Positions 8,618-17,841 are shown, counted from the first letter of the stretch. The stretch is DNA of 52,630 nucleotides from Planctomycetota bacterium (GCA_027623235.1 JAQBVJ010000045.1:1-52630), one strand, 5' to 3'. Notes: generated by a model not told the origin, from the letters alone. Translations and numbers: made by a program.

Positions 8618-8860
8618 CTACGTTAGCGGCGGTCCTGGCAGATCGAATTCTTCCTCCAGCTCCATGATGAGCTCGACGAAGTCCAGAGAGTCAGCTCCGA
8701 GATCAGTGAAGAAGGAAGTTTCCTGCGAGAGCTCTTGAGGGGGCACGCCGAGTTGTTCGGCCACGATGGCAACTTCGCGTAGGCTGAATCGCGCAGAACC
8801 CGATAAACCGTTATGAGCTTCTTCAATGCAGCGATCGCCCAACAGGGTTTCATGCGACAA
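8618..8860 (-). CDS. Acyl carrier protein-like, truncated after helix II
   Basis: It contains the ACP signature [21 protein letters not shown], with Ser58 the expected phosphopantetheine site and [16 protein letters not shown] as helix I and loop. The frame ends right after EEEFDL in PGPPLT, so helices III and IV are missing. The N-terminus has about 20 extra residues unlike known ACPs. Only a TTG start is available at 8860, with no clear ribosome site. The first three possible starts are all weak. I therefore suspect a decaying ACP gene more than a functional short one. No fatty-acid or polyketide genes adjoin. Confidence 0.6.
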   Translation of the reverse strand: MSHETLLGDRCIEEAHNGLSGSARFSLREVAIVAEQLGVPPQELSQETSFFTDLGADSLDFVELIMELEEEFDLPGPPLT

Positions 8861-9022
8861 AAGTGTCGCCAGGTACGGGGGGGAAATTCCTCTTCAGTCT
8901 GAATCGGTGTTGTTTGAAGATCAAGTTTTTCGGTCGGATTTCCGGCGAGTCCCAGACCGGTTTTCCGGGACTGCAGCCTGCGAAACCAGCCGGTTCAGAA
9001 CGGCAGGCCTGCGGATGGGCGA

Positions 9023-10348
9023 TCAATATCGCACGGAAACGCCCATGGAAACCAGGTGAGCGGCCAGGCTGCTGGTTACTGACGAGGCCGGTATGTTGCC
9101 GGCGGCCGTGATGATCGGGCCTGTGATTTCCGCGTCGACGATGTAGGTGTAGGCCATGCTCACGTCGACTTTCGGAGTCAGGTGGATCGTCGCTCCGGTG
9201 TGGAGTGTGTGCTGCTGAAAGAGGGGCGAAGCCACGTTGACGCCCGTGTCGGAATCGCGAATCGGGCTCGGGTTGTACTGGTAGCCGCCGCCGACTGTCA
9301 GATTCTCACACAGCCGCTTCCGGCCTCCGACCGCGATCGAATAAACGTTCCGCCAGCTGAGCCCCTTGAGTGACCCGTCGGCCGCGAAGCCGGCATCGCC
9401 GAAGCCCTGCGTGTTTTTGTAATCGAAGTAGCGAACGTCGAGAGCAAGGACCGTATTCTCAAACCCGTGATACGCCGCTCCCAGCGAGATGATCATCGGC
9501 AGGTCCAGGTCAAACTTCAGGTACCGCTGAAAACCAAGCTCGTCCTGAGACTGAAACCGAAACTGCTCCATGTACTGCGTGCTCTTGATGGAAGCTCCCA
9601 GAGTGATGTCCTGCAGACCGGTGTAGTACAGGCCGGCCTGAGCTCCGATGCCGAAGTGGTAGCGACTGCCCATGCCGATCGGATACGTCGCTCCGCCAAC
9701 TCCATCGGCGTTGTCCGGTGCCGCGAAAACGAACGGGTCCACCTGAAGCTTTCCGAGAGTCACGACAGGCCCCACGGCCACTGCCAGGCACTCGGTCAAC
9801 TGCAATGAAAGAACCGGCGTCACCTGCAGGAACTCAGCGGAACTGGCGATCCGGCCGAAACCGCCGAGCGTCTGCGGAGCCTGAATCGGACTCGTCATGC
9901 TCGCCGGAAAGTTCGTGGAGAACCCCGCGACAGCGCCCAGTCCCAGACCCATCGTTGTTGTTTCATTCAGTTTCTGAACCCAGCCGATGGACGGAATCGG
10001 AGTAACCGAGCTGTCGGATTCGGACGATCCACTGCCGACTCCCGTGACCGACGAACCGAGGTCCAGATCGACAAACAGCATGTCATTGCCGAAGCCAAGT
10101 TCGGATTCCTTGAGACCGCTGATCGTCGCCGGATTCCAGTAGAGTGCTCCCACCGCATCGATCGGAGCCGCGGTTGAGGCACCGCCCATCGAGCGATTGA
10201 CCGGTCCCGAAGTGGGGAACTAAATGCCCTGAGCCTGCACAGTGACGTGCGATCCGGCCAGGAGCAGAAGTGCGAACAGAAGTCGCAATAAACCACACTT
10301 TGCCAAACCACACTTTGCCGCGAGGCGGCTGTTTTGAAGATATCGCAT
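9023..10348 (-). pseudogene. FadL/OmpP1-like outer-membrane transporter interrupted by TAG
   Basis: The ATG at 10348 starts a 42-residue signal peptide (LLRLLFALLLLAGSHVTVQAQ) that runs into TAG at 10220-10222. Eleven codons later in the same frame comes RSMGGASTAAPIDAVGALYWNPA, the start of a mature FadL-type beta barrel. The barrel then runs intact for 388 codons to a C-terminal aromatic Tyr (VSMGVSVRY). FadL proteins import long-chain fatty acids and other hydrophobic compounds across the outer membrane. The barrel also has a GTG/ATG-initiated frame from 10189, but without the signal peptide it could not be exported. The signal peptide coding also holds a perfect 15-bp tandem duplication (10290-10304 and 10305-10319), giving AKCGL twice. 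The simplest reading is a recent nonsense mutation; a sequencing error is possible. Confidence 0.8.
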
Positions 10349-10606
10349 GTTTCCCGGCCCAGTCATTTCTGAGGACGATTCCTGACACGTGCCACCACAG
10401 CCGTCGCGACCGCGGGATTCCAGCGAACCCGGACATCGAGCTCTCTCGATACAATCGGCACAGGCAGAACGGCTCTCGCGTGGAGAATGCCGATTGTGCG
10501 GATTTCGCGTACGGACCTTGCCGGTTATCCCGATTGCTCCGCGCGACCAGTGGATCACCCTCGCCAGAAGGACGACAGCTCCGTGACGTCCAGGGCGGTG
10601 ATGGGC

Positions 10607-11962
10607 TCAAAGATTCAGGCGGCGTTTCAGATCGTCATAGCGCGGGTCGGCGCGAAGCGGCTCGAACAACGGGTTCACGTTCAGCCAGAACAGAGTCCCG
10701 CCTCGCTCCTCAAGTGTTCGCTCAAGCCGTGCGAACGCCGAGTCAATTCGGCCCAGCGCGATTTCTGCTCGCGCCATTTCGAAGTCCGCCTGAGAGTTCC
10801 CCTTCGCAGACATTTCACGGAGCTCATCGAGAATCTCCTGCGCCTTCGCTTCGTCGCCTGCCAGGGCCGCCACCCAGGCCTGCCCGCCGCGAGCGACGAC
10901 CCGCATGGGTTTCGCGTTCTCGAACGCTGAGTTTGCCCCGTCAAAATCGCCAGCCGATCCGAGCACCCAGCCGAGAATGATATTGCTCAGCGGATGGCCT
11001 GGTTCGAGTTGGAGGGCCGTGCCGAGCGACACCTGCGCCTGTTCGTAGTCCTTCCTCATCAAATGAATCAGCCCGGCCGTGGCGGGAATTGCCGGGTTGA
11101 CGGGATCGAACTGCGCGGCCCATTCGACCTGGCCCAGCGCCTCGTCAAACTGACCTTGAGAGAGCAGTACAAACATGGCAAACCAGTAACGCGCCGTGGC
11201 ATGATCCGGCGCGAACTCGATCGCCCGTTCGAAGTGTGACCGTGCGGTGTCCCACTCGAAATCGTGAATCGCCGCGACGAGGCCCAGCGCTGCGTGTGCC
11301 TCGACGAGCGATCCGTCGATTTCCAGCGCTCGCTTTGCAGCGGCCTCTGCCTGCGGCATGACGATCCGCCGTGGCATCACCGCGTACACACCGAGCATCG
11401 CGTAGCAGTCGGCCAGTCCCGCGTGAGCCGGCGCACAGTTCGGGTCGAGTTCGAGGGATTCCCGGAAACATTCGACCGCCTGGCGAATCGCATCCGGCGT
11501 GCGTTTTTTCCAGTGGAACCGACCTCGCAGATAGTGATTGTAGGCTTCGACGTTTCGAGTCGGCTGCTTGACGATCCGGCTTTGCGACTGACCTCCGATC
11601 GTCAGTTCCAGGGCTCCGACAATCGTCCGGGCAATCTCATCCTGCACCGCGAAGATGTCGTCCATCGTCCGATCAAACCGCTCGGACCACGTCTGATAAC
11701 CGTCGGCCACGTTGATGAAACTGGCCGTGACGCGCAGCCGCTCGCCGGCGATCCGGAAGCTGCCTTCCAGGACCGACGCGACTCCCAGTTGACGTCCGAT
11801 TTCCCGAACGTCGAGTGACTGTCCTTTGAACTGAAACGTGCTGGTCCGAGCCGCGACGCGCAGACCGTTCACTTTCATGAAGGTCGTGATGAGTTCCTCG
11901 GCGAGGCCGTCACCGAAGTAGTCGTTGTCCGGATTTCCGCTGAGATTCACAAACGGGAGCAC
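10607..11962 (-). CDS. TolB-like/TPR half of a split kinase fusion
   Basis: It begins LPFVNLSGNPDNDYFGDGLAEELI, the conserved core of the TolB-like/adenylate-cyclase-associated domain that normally reads (S)xAVLPFxNLS. That domain spans residues 1-135. From about 140 to 430 there is an array of TPR units (for example ALEIDGSLVEAHAALGLVAA) for protein contacts. In its own frame, sense codons continue upstream of the GTG at 11962 (SLAVLPFVNLSG, and before that a Ser/Thr-rich linker) into the preceding kinase gene. So the start is an artefact of a frameshift at about 12040-12090, and this was the C-terminal half of one protein. It may still be made by re-initiation, since it overlaps the kinase end by 16 bases. 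Confidence 0.8.
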   Translation of the reverse strand: MLPFVNLSGNPDNDYFGDGLAEELITTFMKVNGLRVAARTSTFQFKGQSLDVREIGRQLGVASVLEGSFRIAGERLRVTASFINVADGYQTWSERFDRTMDDIFAVQDEIARTIVGALELTIGGQSQSRIVKQPTRNVEAYNHYLRGRFHWKKRTPDAIRQAVECFRESLELDPNCAPAHAGLADCYAMLGVYAVMPRRIVMPQAEAAAKRALEIDGSLVEAHAALGLVAAIHDFEWDTARSHFERAIEFAPDHATARYWFAMFVLLSQGQFDEALGQVEWAAQFDPVNPAIPATAGLIHLMRKDYEQAQVSLGTALQLEPGHPLSNIILGWVLGSAGDFDGANSAFENAKPMRVVARGGQAWVAALAGDEAKAQEILDELREMSAKGNSQADFEMARAEIALGRIDSAFARLERTLEERGGTLFWLNVNPLFEPLRADPRYDDLKRRLNL

Positions 11963-12954
11963 GGCCAGAGACGGAGTGGCATCGTGCTGCGTGTCCAGCT
12001 GGCGGGACGAAAACGAAGTCGTTTCATCGGAGGGCTGCTCGCCAGCCGGCGCCGATCCGGCGTCCGTTTGCCAGTGGAGTTGGCAGTGCCAGCTTCGAGC
12101 GCTCGCAGATCGACCAGCAGTTCCGCTGCCGTCGGGTACCGGTCATCGGGGGATTTCTGCAGAAGCCGCGCAATCAGCGCGTCCAGTCCGGGGGGGATCC
12201 TGACATTCAGCTTCGACACGGAGTCCGGCGTCAGGTTGAGGATCTCGTCGAACGTCACGGCGAGAGTGCGGCCACCAAACGGAGTCCGGCCGGTCGCCAT
12301 CTCAAAGAACAGAACTCCCAGCGAAAACAGGTCACTGCGGGAATCCACTTCCTCCCCGCGTGCCTGCTCGGGAGACATGTACTTCATCGTGCCCAGAACC
12401 GTCCCCGTCGCGGTGTGGGCTTCCTCGGCGTACTCAGCCGTCGGCGCGTGCCAGTCTCCCGGTTCGAGTTGCCGGTCCCGGACCAGTTTGGCGAGCCCGA
12501 AGTCGAGGATGCGCGCGTGACCTCGCGTATCGACAAAAACATTGGCCGGTTTGAGATCTCGATGAATGATGCCGATCGAGTGGGCCGCGTCGAGAGCGTC
12601 TACGATGTCGACGGCCAGCGAATAAAACGTCGGCAGGTCGAGTGGTCGCGTGCCGATCGTCTGCTTGAGCGTCTTGCCGGTGAGCAGCTCCATCACGATG
12701 TACGGCTGCCCGTCGTGCTCGCCGATGTCGAAGATACGGCAGATGCCCGGGTGGTCGAGAGCGGAGGCGGTCTGCGCTTCCCGCTCAAATCGACTGCGTG
12801 CGAGTTCGTCGCGGGCGCAGTCTTCCGGCAGAAACTTCATCGCAACGGAACGGCGAAGACGCACATCCTGCGCCTCGTAAACAATGCCCATTCCGCCAGC
12901 GCCGAGTTCTCGGATTACCTGGTAGTGTGAGATCGTCTGCCCTATCACGACCAT
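11947..12954 (-). CDS. Serine/threonine protein kinase, C-terminus frameshifted
   Basis: A Hanks-type kinase of about 335 residues: P-loop ELGAGGMGIVYEA, VAIK-type lysine (SVAMKFL), catalytic HRDLKPANV, DFGLAKL and an SPEQARGEEVDSRSDLFSLG substrate-loop region. All catalytic residues are present. The family commonly continues into a TolB-like domain and TPR repeats. Here the last 45 codons (after ALEAGTANS) turn into Arg/Pro/Ser-rich nonsense, while the expected continuation appears in the adjacent frame. The start at 12954 gives the standard N-terminus IGQTISHYQVIRELG, and GGTGG lies directly ahead. An ORF extending to 13065 has no similarity upstream. The kinase domain itself could be active. 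Confidence 0.85.
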   Translation of the reverse strand: MVVIGQTISHYQVIRELGAGGMGIVYEAQDVRLRRSVAMKFLPEDCARDELARSRFEREAQTASALDHPGICRIFDIGEHDGQPYIVMELLTGKTLKQTIGTRPLDLPTFYSLAVDIVDALDAAHSIGIIHRDLKPANVFVDTRGHARILDFGLAKLVRDRQLEPGDWHAPTAEYAEEAHTATGTVLGTMKYMSPEQARGEEVDSRSDLFSLGVLFFEMATGRTPFGGRTLAVTFDEILNLTPDSVSKLNVRIPPGLDALIARLLQKSPDDRYPTAAELLVDLRALEAGTANSTGKRTPDRRRLASSPPMKRLRFRPASWTRSTMPLRLWPCSRL

Positions 12955-13127
12955 CCACCATCTCGAGCCAGTTGCCGCCTTGCAGAAAACTGTTTGCTGG
13001 CGGATCGAGCCATGATGAACGGAATCGTTCAAAACCGCAAACCGCTTCGCGACGTCTTCGGGCAACGACGCATCATCGAAACGCGCGTTCCTGTCTCAGG
13101 TCGTCACGCGGTTCCGAGCAGAAGAAG

Positions 13128-13270
13128 TAGGCAGGATCAAGCGCAGCGAAGCTCCGGCAATCGAGAAATCCGGCTTAAGGCACGGCCCGGAAATTAAACC
13201 GGCAATGGAATCAGCCGGCACGCGTTAGCGTCCGGTTTTTCGTGAACCGTGAGCTAACGCTCAGCGGCTA
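13128..13270. repeat. Two palindromic element copies in an intergenic stretch
   Basis: 13128-13160 is a half-element (TAGGCAGGATCAAGCGCAGC...) related to the one at 6664. About 50 bases later, arms at about 13213-13237 (AGCCGGCACGCGTTAGCG) and 13245-13270 are imperfect inverted copies. The second arm read inward begins TAGCCGCTGAGCGTTAGC. No gene is seen in 12955-13349. Confidence 0.65.
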
Positions 13271-13349
13271 ATGCCGGTCTTATTTCCGGCCCGTCCCGAA
13301 ACAGCAAACGCCGAAACATGGTCGTCCGCTTCCTGCGTTTCTGCCTTCC

Positions 13350-14555
13350 TTATTCCTGAATCGAATTGGCAAGAGGATTCGAGCAGAACCGAAAATAGAC
13401 CTCGCTCGCCTTTTCAAGCTGGTCGATCTCAATCCACTCGTCCTTCGTGTGAGCCTGCTCGATCGAGCCCGGTCCAAATACGACGGACGGGATGCCAGAC
13501 GCGCAGGTCCGTGACGCGTGAGTTCCGTACGGCACGCCGAGCGTCTTGTGAGTGCCCGCGACGGGCTCAATGTGAGCCAGCAGTGCTGTGGCCAGCCAGC
13601 CGTTGTCGCTGTCGTCGAGTGTCGGGCTGCTGAGCCACGGAGGCTCGAATTCGAAATCAAAGTCGAGCCGCTCGGTGAGAAACTTCCGGATGTCCGAGAC
13701 GGCTTCTTCGGCATCGTCACCCGGGATGAGTCGCCGGTCGATTTCGATGGCACAGTCGTCCGGCACGACGTTGACACTGGCTCCGCCGTAGATCATGCCG
13801 ACGCTGAGAGTCGGCGGACCGACCAGCGGATGCGGGTCGCGTGAGGCGGACAGTTTCGGAGCGTATTCCTCAAGAGCCGTCACGACGTGAGCCATCCGGT
13901 AAATCGCGTTGAGCCCCTGCGTCGGGTCTGAGCTGTGGCACGCCCGTCCGGCCGTCCGGATTTTGAAACGGACCGCGCCTCGATGAGCGACCACGACATC
14001 GAGTTCGGTCGGCTCGGCAATGATCGCTCCGGTCGGCGGCGTCGTGATCAACTTCGACCGGCCGTCGGCCCAGCACCGAACCAGATCGTTGATGCCCAGC
14101 GTCGTCGCCTCTTCGTCACAGGTACAGGACATGACGACGTTGGGCATTCCGGCGGGCCGCTCTTCCGACAGCCGCTTGAACGCCCACAGCATTGCGGCGA
14201 GACCGCCTTTCACGTCGCAACTGCCTCGCCCCCAGACGCGGCCGTCCCGGATCTCGCCACCGAACGGCGGAATGGTCATCCCATCGACCGGCACCGTATC
14301 GGTATGAGCGTCCATGAGGATCGTCTGAGTTGCCCCTCCCGATGAATCCAGCCTTGCGATCACGTTCGAGGAGCGGCCGGGCACCACTTCGATTTCCTCA
14401 TGCGGCACACCGAGCGCCGCGAAGAATTCCAGCAGGTACTTTGTCACGCGTCCTTCATAGAACTCCGGCCCGCTCAGGTCTCGGCCCATCGGGTTGACCG
14501 AGGGGATTTGAACGAGCTGACTGAGAAGCTCAACGACGCTGTTCAGATTCGGCAT
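13350..14555 (-). CDS. M20-family metallopeptidase (ArgE/DapE/CPG2-like deacylase)
   Basis: A 401-residue di-zinc amidohydrolase. Metal and catalytic residues are visible: MDAHTDTVP (His84, Asp86), GRGSCDVKGG (Asp114), CDEEAT (catalytic Glu148, metal Glu149), AEPTELDVVVAHRG (metal Glu/Asp region), and a late His in SIEQAHTKDEW. A dimerisation domain fills the middle (FKIRTAGRACHSSDPTQGLNAI). The family removes acyl groups from amino acids or cleaves C-terminal residues; ArgE, DapE and carboxypeptidase G2 cannot be told apart here. It starts three bases after the stop of the upstream DUF4432 gene, so the two are almost certainly cotranscribed. Confidence 0.9.
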   Translation of the reverse strand: MPNLNSVVELLSQLVQIPSVNPMGRDLSGPEFYEGRVTKYLLEFFAALGVPHEEIEVVPGRSSNVIARLDSSGGATQTILMDAHTDTVPVDGMTIPPFGGEIRDGRVWGRGSCDVKGGLAAMLWAFKRLSEERPAGMPNVVMSCTCDEEATTLGINDLVRCWADGRSKLITTPPTGAIIAEPTELDVVVAHRGAVRFKIRTAGRACHSSDPTQGLNAIYRMAHVVTALEEYAPKLSASRDPHPLVGPPTLSVGMIYGGASVNVVPDDCAIEIDRRLIPGDDAEEAVSDIRKFLTERLDFDFEFEPPWLSSPTLDDSDNGWLATALLAHIEPVAGTHKTLGVPYGTHASRTCASGIPSVVFGPGSIEQAHTKDEWIEIDQLEKASEVYFRFCSNPLANSIQE

Positions 14556-14558
14556 GTG

Positions 14559-15854
14559 CTACTCAACTTTCGGTGGGGCTTCGCGGAGGACCGGTTTCGA
14601 TTTCATCAGCGCGTCGACCTTTGAGATCGCAGTCGCAACAGCCGCTTTGCCGGAGAGGATTCCAAACTCCAGGCCGAACTTGCGGGTCGCTCCGGGAGCC
14701 AGTTTCGGAACTCGGCCCGCTTTTCGTTCGACGCTCCGATTGAACGGGTAACCGGTTGCGGGTTCGATGCCGGTCACATAGCCGTCTCGTTTGTCGGCTG
14801 TGTTTTTCCAGACAGTCAGGTAAGGCAGTTCTTTGGTTGACCAGCGGACGGAAGTCGCGAGGTCTCCGGTTTTCTTGCTGAGCACGGCCGTCGCGTGCCC
14901 CGAGTCATCGGCAATCGGCTCGAACAGGAAGACCTCTTCGATGAAGCCTTTCGTCGGGCCGGCATAGGTCTGCCAGGTTGAGACAGCCTTCGCGGCGTGA
15001 TCGTTCATCGGGGCGACGGACTTTGTGGCCGTGTGAATCGTCGCTCCTTTTTCAAGAATCGACGAACCGTAGTTGCCGTGGTAAATGATCTGAAATTCCT
15101 GATCGAACGCGCCGTGATTCGTGATCGCATCGTCGATGCGGAACGTTGTCGCACCGGGCTCGGTGGAGATTTCCGCGTCGAGCTGCAGTTTCGGGCCGTA
15201 GAACATTCGCTCGTGAACTGTGCCGCGAACACGAATGCGGTGTGGAGCTTTCTTGTCGATCACGACGCTCGCCGTTGAGGCTGGGATGTTGCCGATCTTG
15301 CCGTGAACAGTGAGCGTCATCTCGGCTTCGTCGCCTGTATTGTTGATGAACTTGTCGACCCCCGGATGCCCGGCATATTCGAGGCCGCAGCGGACCATCC
15401 ATTCGTTAAAACCCTCCAGCCAGCCGAGCCCACCGCGGCTTTCCAGATTTACGAACGACGGATGCACCGGGTCTTTGACGGGTGAGTCCCAGCCGAGTCG
15501 CACGTCTGCGTGAACGATCTCCAGGACACTCATTCCCCGCGTTGGAATGACTGTGATGGCGAGTGTGCCGTTGTTAATTCGAACCAGCTCGACGCCCTCC
15601 GACTTGCCGCCGTGCAGCGTCATTCGCTCGACCGAGCAGCCTTCCGGAATCACATCGGGGTGAGTTTCGTGCGTCAGTTTGAACGGCCACCCGCCGAACC
15701 GCCCGCTGACGATCGGGATGACGTGTCCGTCGTCGGTCTCGGTGATTCGGACCGGGAATCCGCGGCGGCTCGACTGTCGCTGTTCCTGGGCGGTGAGATT
15801 CAGAGTCGCCGTCAGGCTGAGGAACGTGGCAAGGAAGATCGGGAGTTGTTTCAT
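14559..15854 (-). CDS. Secreted DUF4432 (aldose-epimerase-like) protein
   Basis: A 431-residue protein with a signal peptide (MKQLPIFLATFLSLTATLNLTAQ). The rest resembles the galactose-mutarotase-like beta-sandwich of DUF4432: ITVIPTRGMSVLEI, a GFNEWMVRCGLEYAGHPG segment, IIYHGNYGSSILEKG and GIEPATGYPFNRS with a likely sugar-contacting His/Glu pair. Members are thought to act on sugars or their derivatives, but no reaction is established. Most DUF4432 proteins I know lack a signal peptide. The gene leads an operon with the M20 peptidase. A palindromic element and an esterase remnant lie just upstream. Confidence 0.85.
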   Translation of the reverse strand: MKQLPIFLATFLSLTATLNLTAQEQRQSSRRGFPVRITETDDGHVIPIVSGRFGGWPFKLTHETHPDVIPEGCSVERMTLHGGKSEGVELVRINNGTLAITVIPTRGMSVLEIVHADVRLGWDSPVKDPVHPSFVNLESRGGLGWLEGFNEWMVRCGLEYAGHPGVDKFINNTGDEAEMTLTVHGKIGNIPASTASVVIDKKAPHRIRVRGTVHERMFYGPKLQLDAEISTEPGATTFRIDDAITNHGAFDQEFQIIYHGNYGSSILEKGATIHTATKSVAPMNDHAAKAVSTWQTYAGPTKGFIEEVFLFEPIADDSGHATAVLSKKTGDLATSVRWSTKELPYLTVWKNTADKRDGYVTGIEPATGYPFNRSVERKAGRVPKLAPGATRKFGLEFGILSGKAAVATAISKVDALMKSKPVLREAPPKVE

Positions 15855-15896
15855 GGGTCAATCCAGCTCGGTATGGAAGTCTTGATTGTCGAGAGA

Positions 15897-15928
15897 CCTG
15901 AGCAGGACGGGCACTCCTGCCCGTCTTA
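15897..15928 (-). repeat. Palindromic element word, GACGGGCA family, providing a stop codon
   Basis: Read on the minus strand it starts TAAGACGGGCAGGAGTGCCC, an 8-bp perfect hairpin GACGGGCA/TGCCCGTC with a GGAG loop. The first three bases are the stop codon of the esterase remnant. The same word occurs twice inside the DUF1549 gene at 48852-48920. Confidence 0.75.
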
Positions 15929-16155
15929 CCTTGTTGTGTCCTCAGCCCGCCACAGGTATTCGAGCGGTTCGGGCAGGAGCGCTCTCCGTGGATGCCGTTG
16001 TGAGCTCCCTCGCCGCCGCCGAATTTGTCGTCGTGCCGCGTAAACTTCAGAGCGGCGTTCATCTCAAGAGTCGCCAGCGACCAGCCTCCATGCTGATGAT
16101 CGAGGTCGTTTTCTCCGTCCTGCAGAAAGACGCGGATCGGCTTGCGTTCAGTCAC
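15926..16155 (-). pseudogene. C-terminal remnant of a Fes-like esterase
   Basis: Residues KPIRVFLQDGENDLDHQHGG..LAT..MNAALKF match the end of planctomycete enterochelin-esterase-like hydrolases, including DGENDLD and the catalytic-His region EGAHNGIHG. After HG the frame is lost. Adding one base after the GG of that Gly codon restores ALLPEPLEYLWRAEDTTR, the typical family C-terminus, ending at TAA 15926-15928. At the 5' side an in-frame TGA lies seven codons before the apparent GTG start (16155), so the N-terminal three quarters are gone. The apparent GTG overlaps the stop of the upstream 89-codon gene. It is a decayed fragment and not a working enzyme. Confidence 0.72.
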
Positions 16156-16421
16156 GCTTCGTCGCTCTGTTCACGAGCCAGTGTTTCAATCTGCGTCGCC
16201 AATTGAGAAGTGATTTGCTTTGCCTTCTCGCGTGTGCCTGGCATGCCAGCGGTCATTAACAAAAACATGCTTCCCCGCGCGCCCTTGATCGCCGTCATCT
16301 TGACACGTTGACCAGTCTCAGTATCACCTCGCAAGTGGTGTCCGCTTTTGTCGACCCGCTTCAGGCCCATCGCTCGCATTGCCTGTTCTCCAGCATCGAC
16401 GAGCTTCTCGCGATAGAGCAA
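16152..16421 (-). CDS. Small protein, possibly a DUF3568-like lipoprotein fragment
   Basis: The 89 residues read as a small alpha/beta domain: EQAMRAMGLKRVDKSGHHLRGDTETGQRVKMTAI, then FLLMTAGMPGTREKAKQITSQLATQIE. This pattern recalls DUF3568-type lipoproteins, which start with a signal peptide and Cys. Here only a TTG start is available and sense codons extend a short way upstream (CPGVELPLVPQRDDRQ) to a TAA near 16480. A signal peptide is not visible in frame. The gene may be 5'-truncated or frameshifted. It ends overlapping the esterase remnant. Confidence 0.42.
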   Translation of the reverse strand: MLYREKLVDAGEQAMRAMGLKRVDKSGHHLRGDTETGQRVKMTAIKGARGSMFLLMTAGMPGTREKAKQITSQLATQIETLAREQSDEA

Positions 16422-16911
16422 CTGGCGATCGTCGCGTTGCGGGACCAGCGGTAGCTCAACACCGGGACATCCATGTGTTTGTTACTGTCTGGAAAGTCGA
16501 AGTCTTTATCTTCTGTACAGGGAAAAGAATTGGTCTGTGACTTCAGTTGCCATGACGCGTCCTTTGATTCAAAGAAGTTGTGTGTTGGTTCTTCTGTGGT
16601 CGGAAACGCTGTCCCTGAGCCGACGAACTCACCTGTCAGCAACCCGCCAGAGCCACTCGAGTGACTCGGGCAGGCTGACTGGATCGCTGTTTGCAAACGT
16701 GAGTTTCGGAACCGCAGCCTCGCGTGTCCACTCAGGCCGTTGTCGAGAGGCCTGACTCGGCGGCCGCAGGACTGATGCAACCCTCGCGACGTGTCAGACC
16801 TTCGGGCGAGCTGTCCCGCAGAGGTGACGAAAACTGTCGCGAGCGATCACAGCGTGTAGACTTCCCGCGGAGCAGATTCACCCCGCAACTCCGATTCCAC
16901 CTGGGACAGAC
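16422..16911. other. Gene-free stretch
   Basis: About 490 bases between two divergent genes. The open frames here have the composition of random GC-rich sequence, and I see no supported gene or terminator. It may contain the lost 5' end of the small minus-strand gene and the promoter of the DapA-family gene. Confidence 0.35.
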
Positions 16912-17829
16912 ATGCCAACCACTTTTGATCTGATCGCCCCGCCTCACACTCCGTTTCATGCCGACGGCAGTTTGAATCTGGCCTGTGTTCAACAGCAGGC
17001 GGAACACTTTGATCGAAACGGGATTGCGGGTGTTTTCGTCGCCGGGACGACGGGCGAAAGTCAGTCGCTCACCGTGCAGGAGCGGCTGAATCTGGCCGGG
17101 CGATGGACCGAAGTTTGCCGGGCAACCGACATGACAGTCATTATTCAAGTCGGACACAACTGCATTGCCGATGCGTGTGAGATGGCGCGTCATGCTCAGA
17201 AAACGGGAGCCGATGCGGTCGCGACGCTCGCCCCGAGTTTCCTGAAGCCCGGTTCTGTCGACGACCTCATCGAGTGTTGCCGTCCTGTGGCCGAGGCTGC
17301 TCCCGACCTGCCGTTTTACCTCTATGACATTCCGGTCATCACAAATGTGCGGCTTTCGATGCCGGAGTTTCTGGAGAAGGCGGCCGAGAAAATTCCGAAT
17401 CTGAAAGGGCTCAAATTTACGAACGCTGACCTGGTCGCGCTGCAGGAGTGTCTGACTTTTAACGACGGTCAGTTTGACATCCTGTTTGGCTGCGACGAGA
17501 TCATGCTGGCCGGCGTGATGTTCGGCTGCCCGGGAGCCGTTGGGACGACCTACAACTTCGCAGCGCCGCACTACCAGAAGATGATCGGGGCGTTTCACGC
17601 GGGTGACCTGCCCGCCGCCCGGCGCGGTCAGCGTGAGGCCGTCGAACTGATTCGCGTCTGCCAGCGCTACGATTTCCTGCCGGCCGCAAAGGCCATCATG
17701 AGCTTTCTCGGCATCGACTGCGGTCCCGTGCGGGCTCCGGTCAGGCCAGTGACCGCTGAGCAGATTGCGCAACTCCGGACGGAGGTCGAGCGGCTGCCGA
17801 TGTTTGCCGAAGCGGTTGCGGCGATGTAG
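16912..17829 (+). CDS. DapA/NanA-family class I aldolase
   Basis: A 305-residue TIM-barrel lyase. The substrate-carboxylate motif is GTTGES (45-50), the catalytic Tyr is in FYLYDIPV (Tyr138), and the Schiff-base Lys is in GLKFTN (Lys168). The family includes dihydrodipicolinate synthase, N-acetylneuraminate lyase and keto-deoxy-sugar aldolases, all working on pyruvate adducts. GLKFTN is closer to NanA-like members than to the VKE of DapA, so a catabolic sugar-acid lyase is the likelier role. The gene is alone on its strand and ends 12 bases from the convergent J-like gene. Confidence 0.87.
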   Translation: MPTTFDLIAPPHTPFHADGSLNLACVQQQAEHFDRNGIAGVFVAGTTGESQSLTVQERLNLAGRWTEVCRATDMTVIIQVGHNCIADACEMARHAQKTGADAVATLAPSFLKPGSVDDLIECCRPVAEAAPDLPFYLYDIPVITNVRLSMPEFLEKAAEKIPNLKGLKFTNADLVALQECLTFNDGQFDILFGCDEIMLAGVMFGCPGAVGTTYNFAAPHYQKMIGAFHAGDLPAARRGQREAVELIRVCQRYDFLPAAKAIMSFLGIDCGPVRAPVRPVTAEQIAQLRTEVERLPMFAEAVAAM

Positions 17830-17841
17830 CGGCTGCGATGT

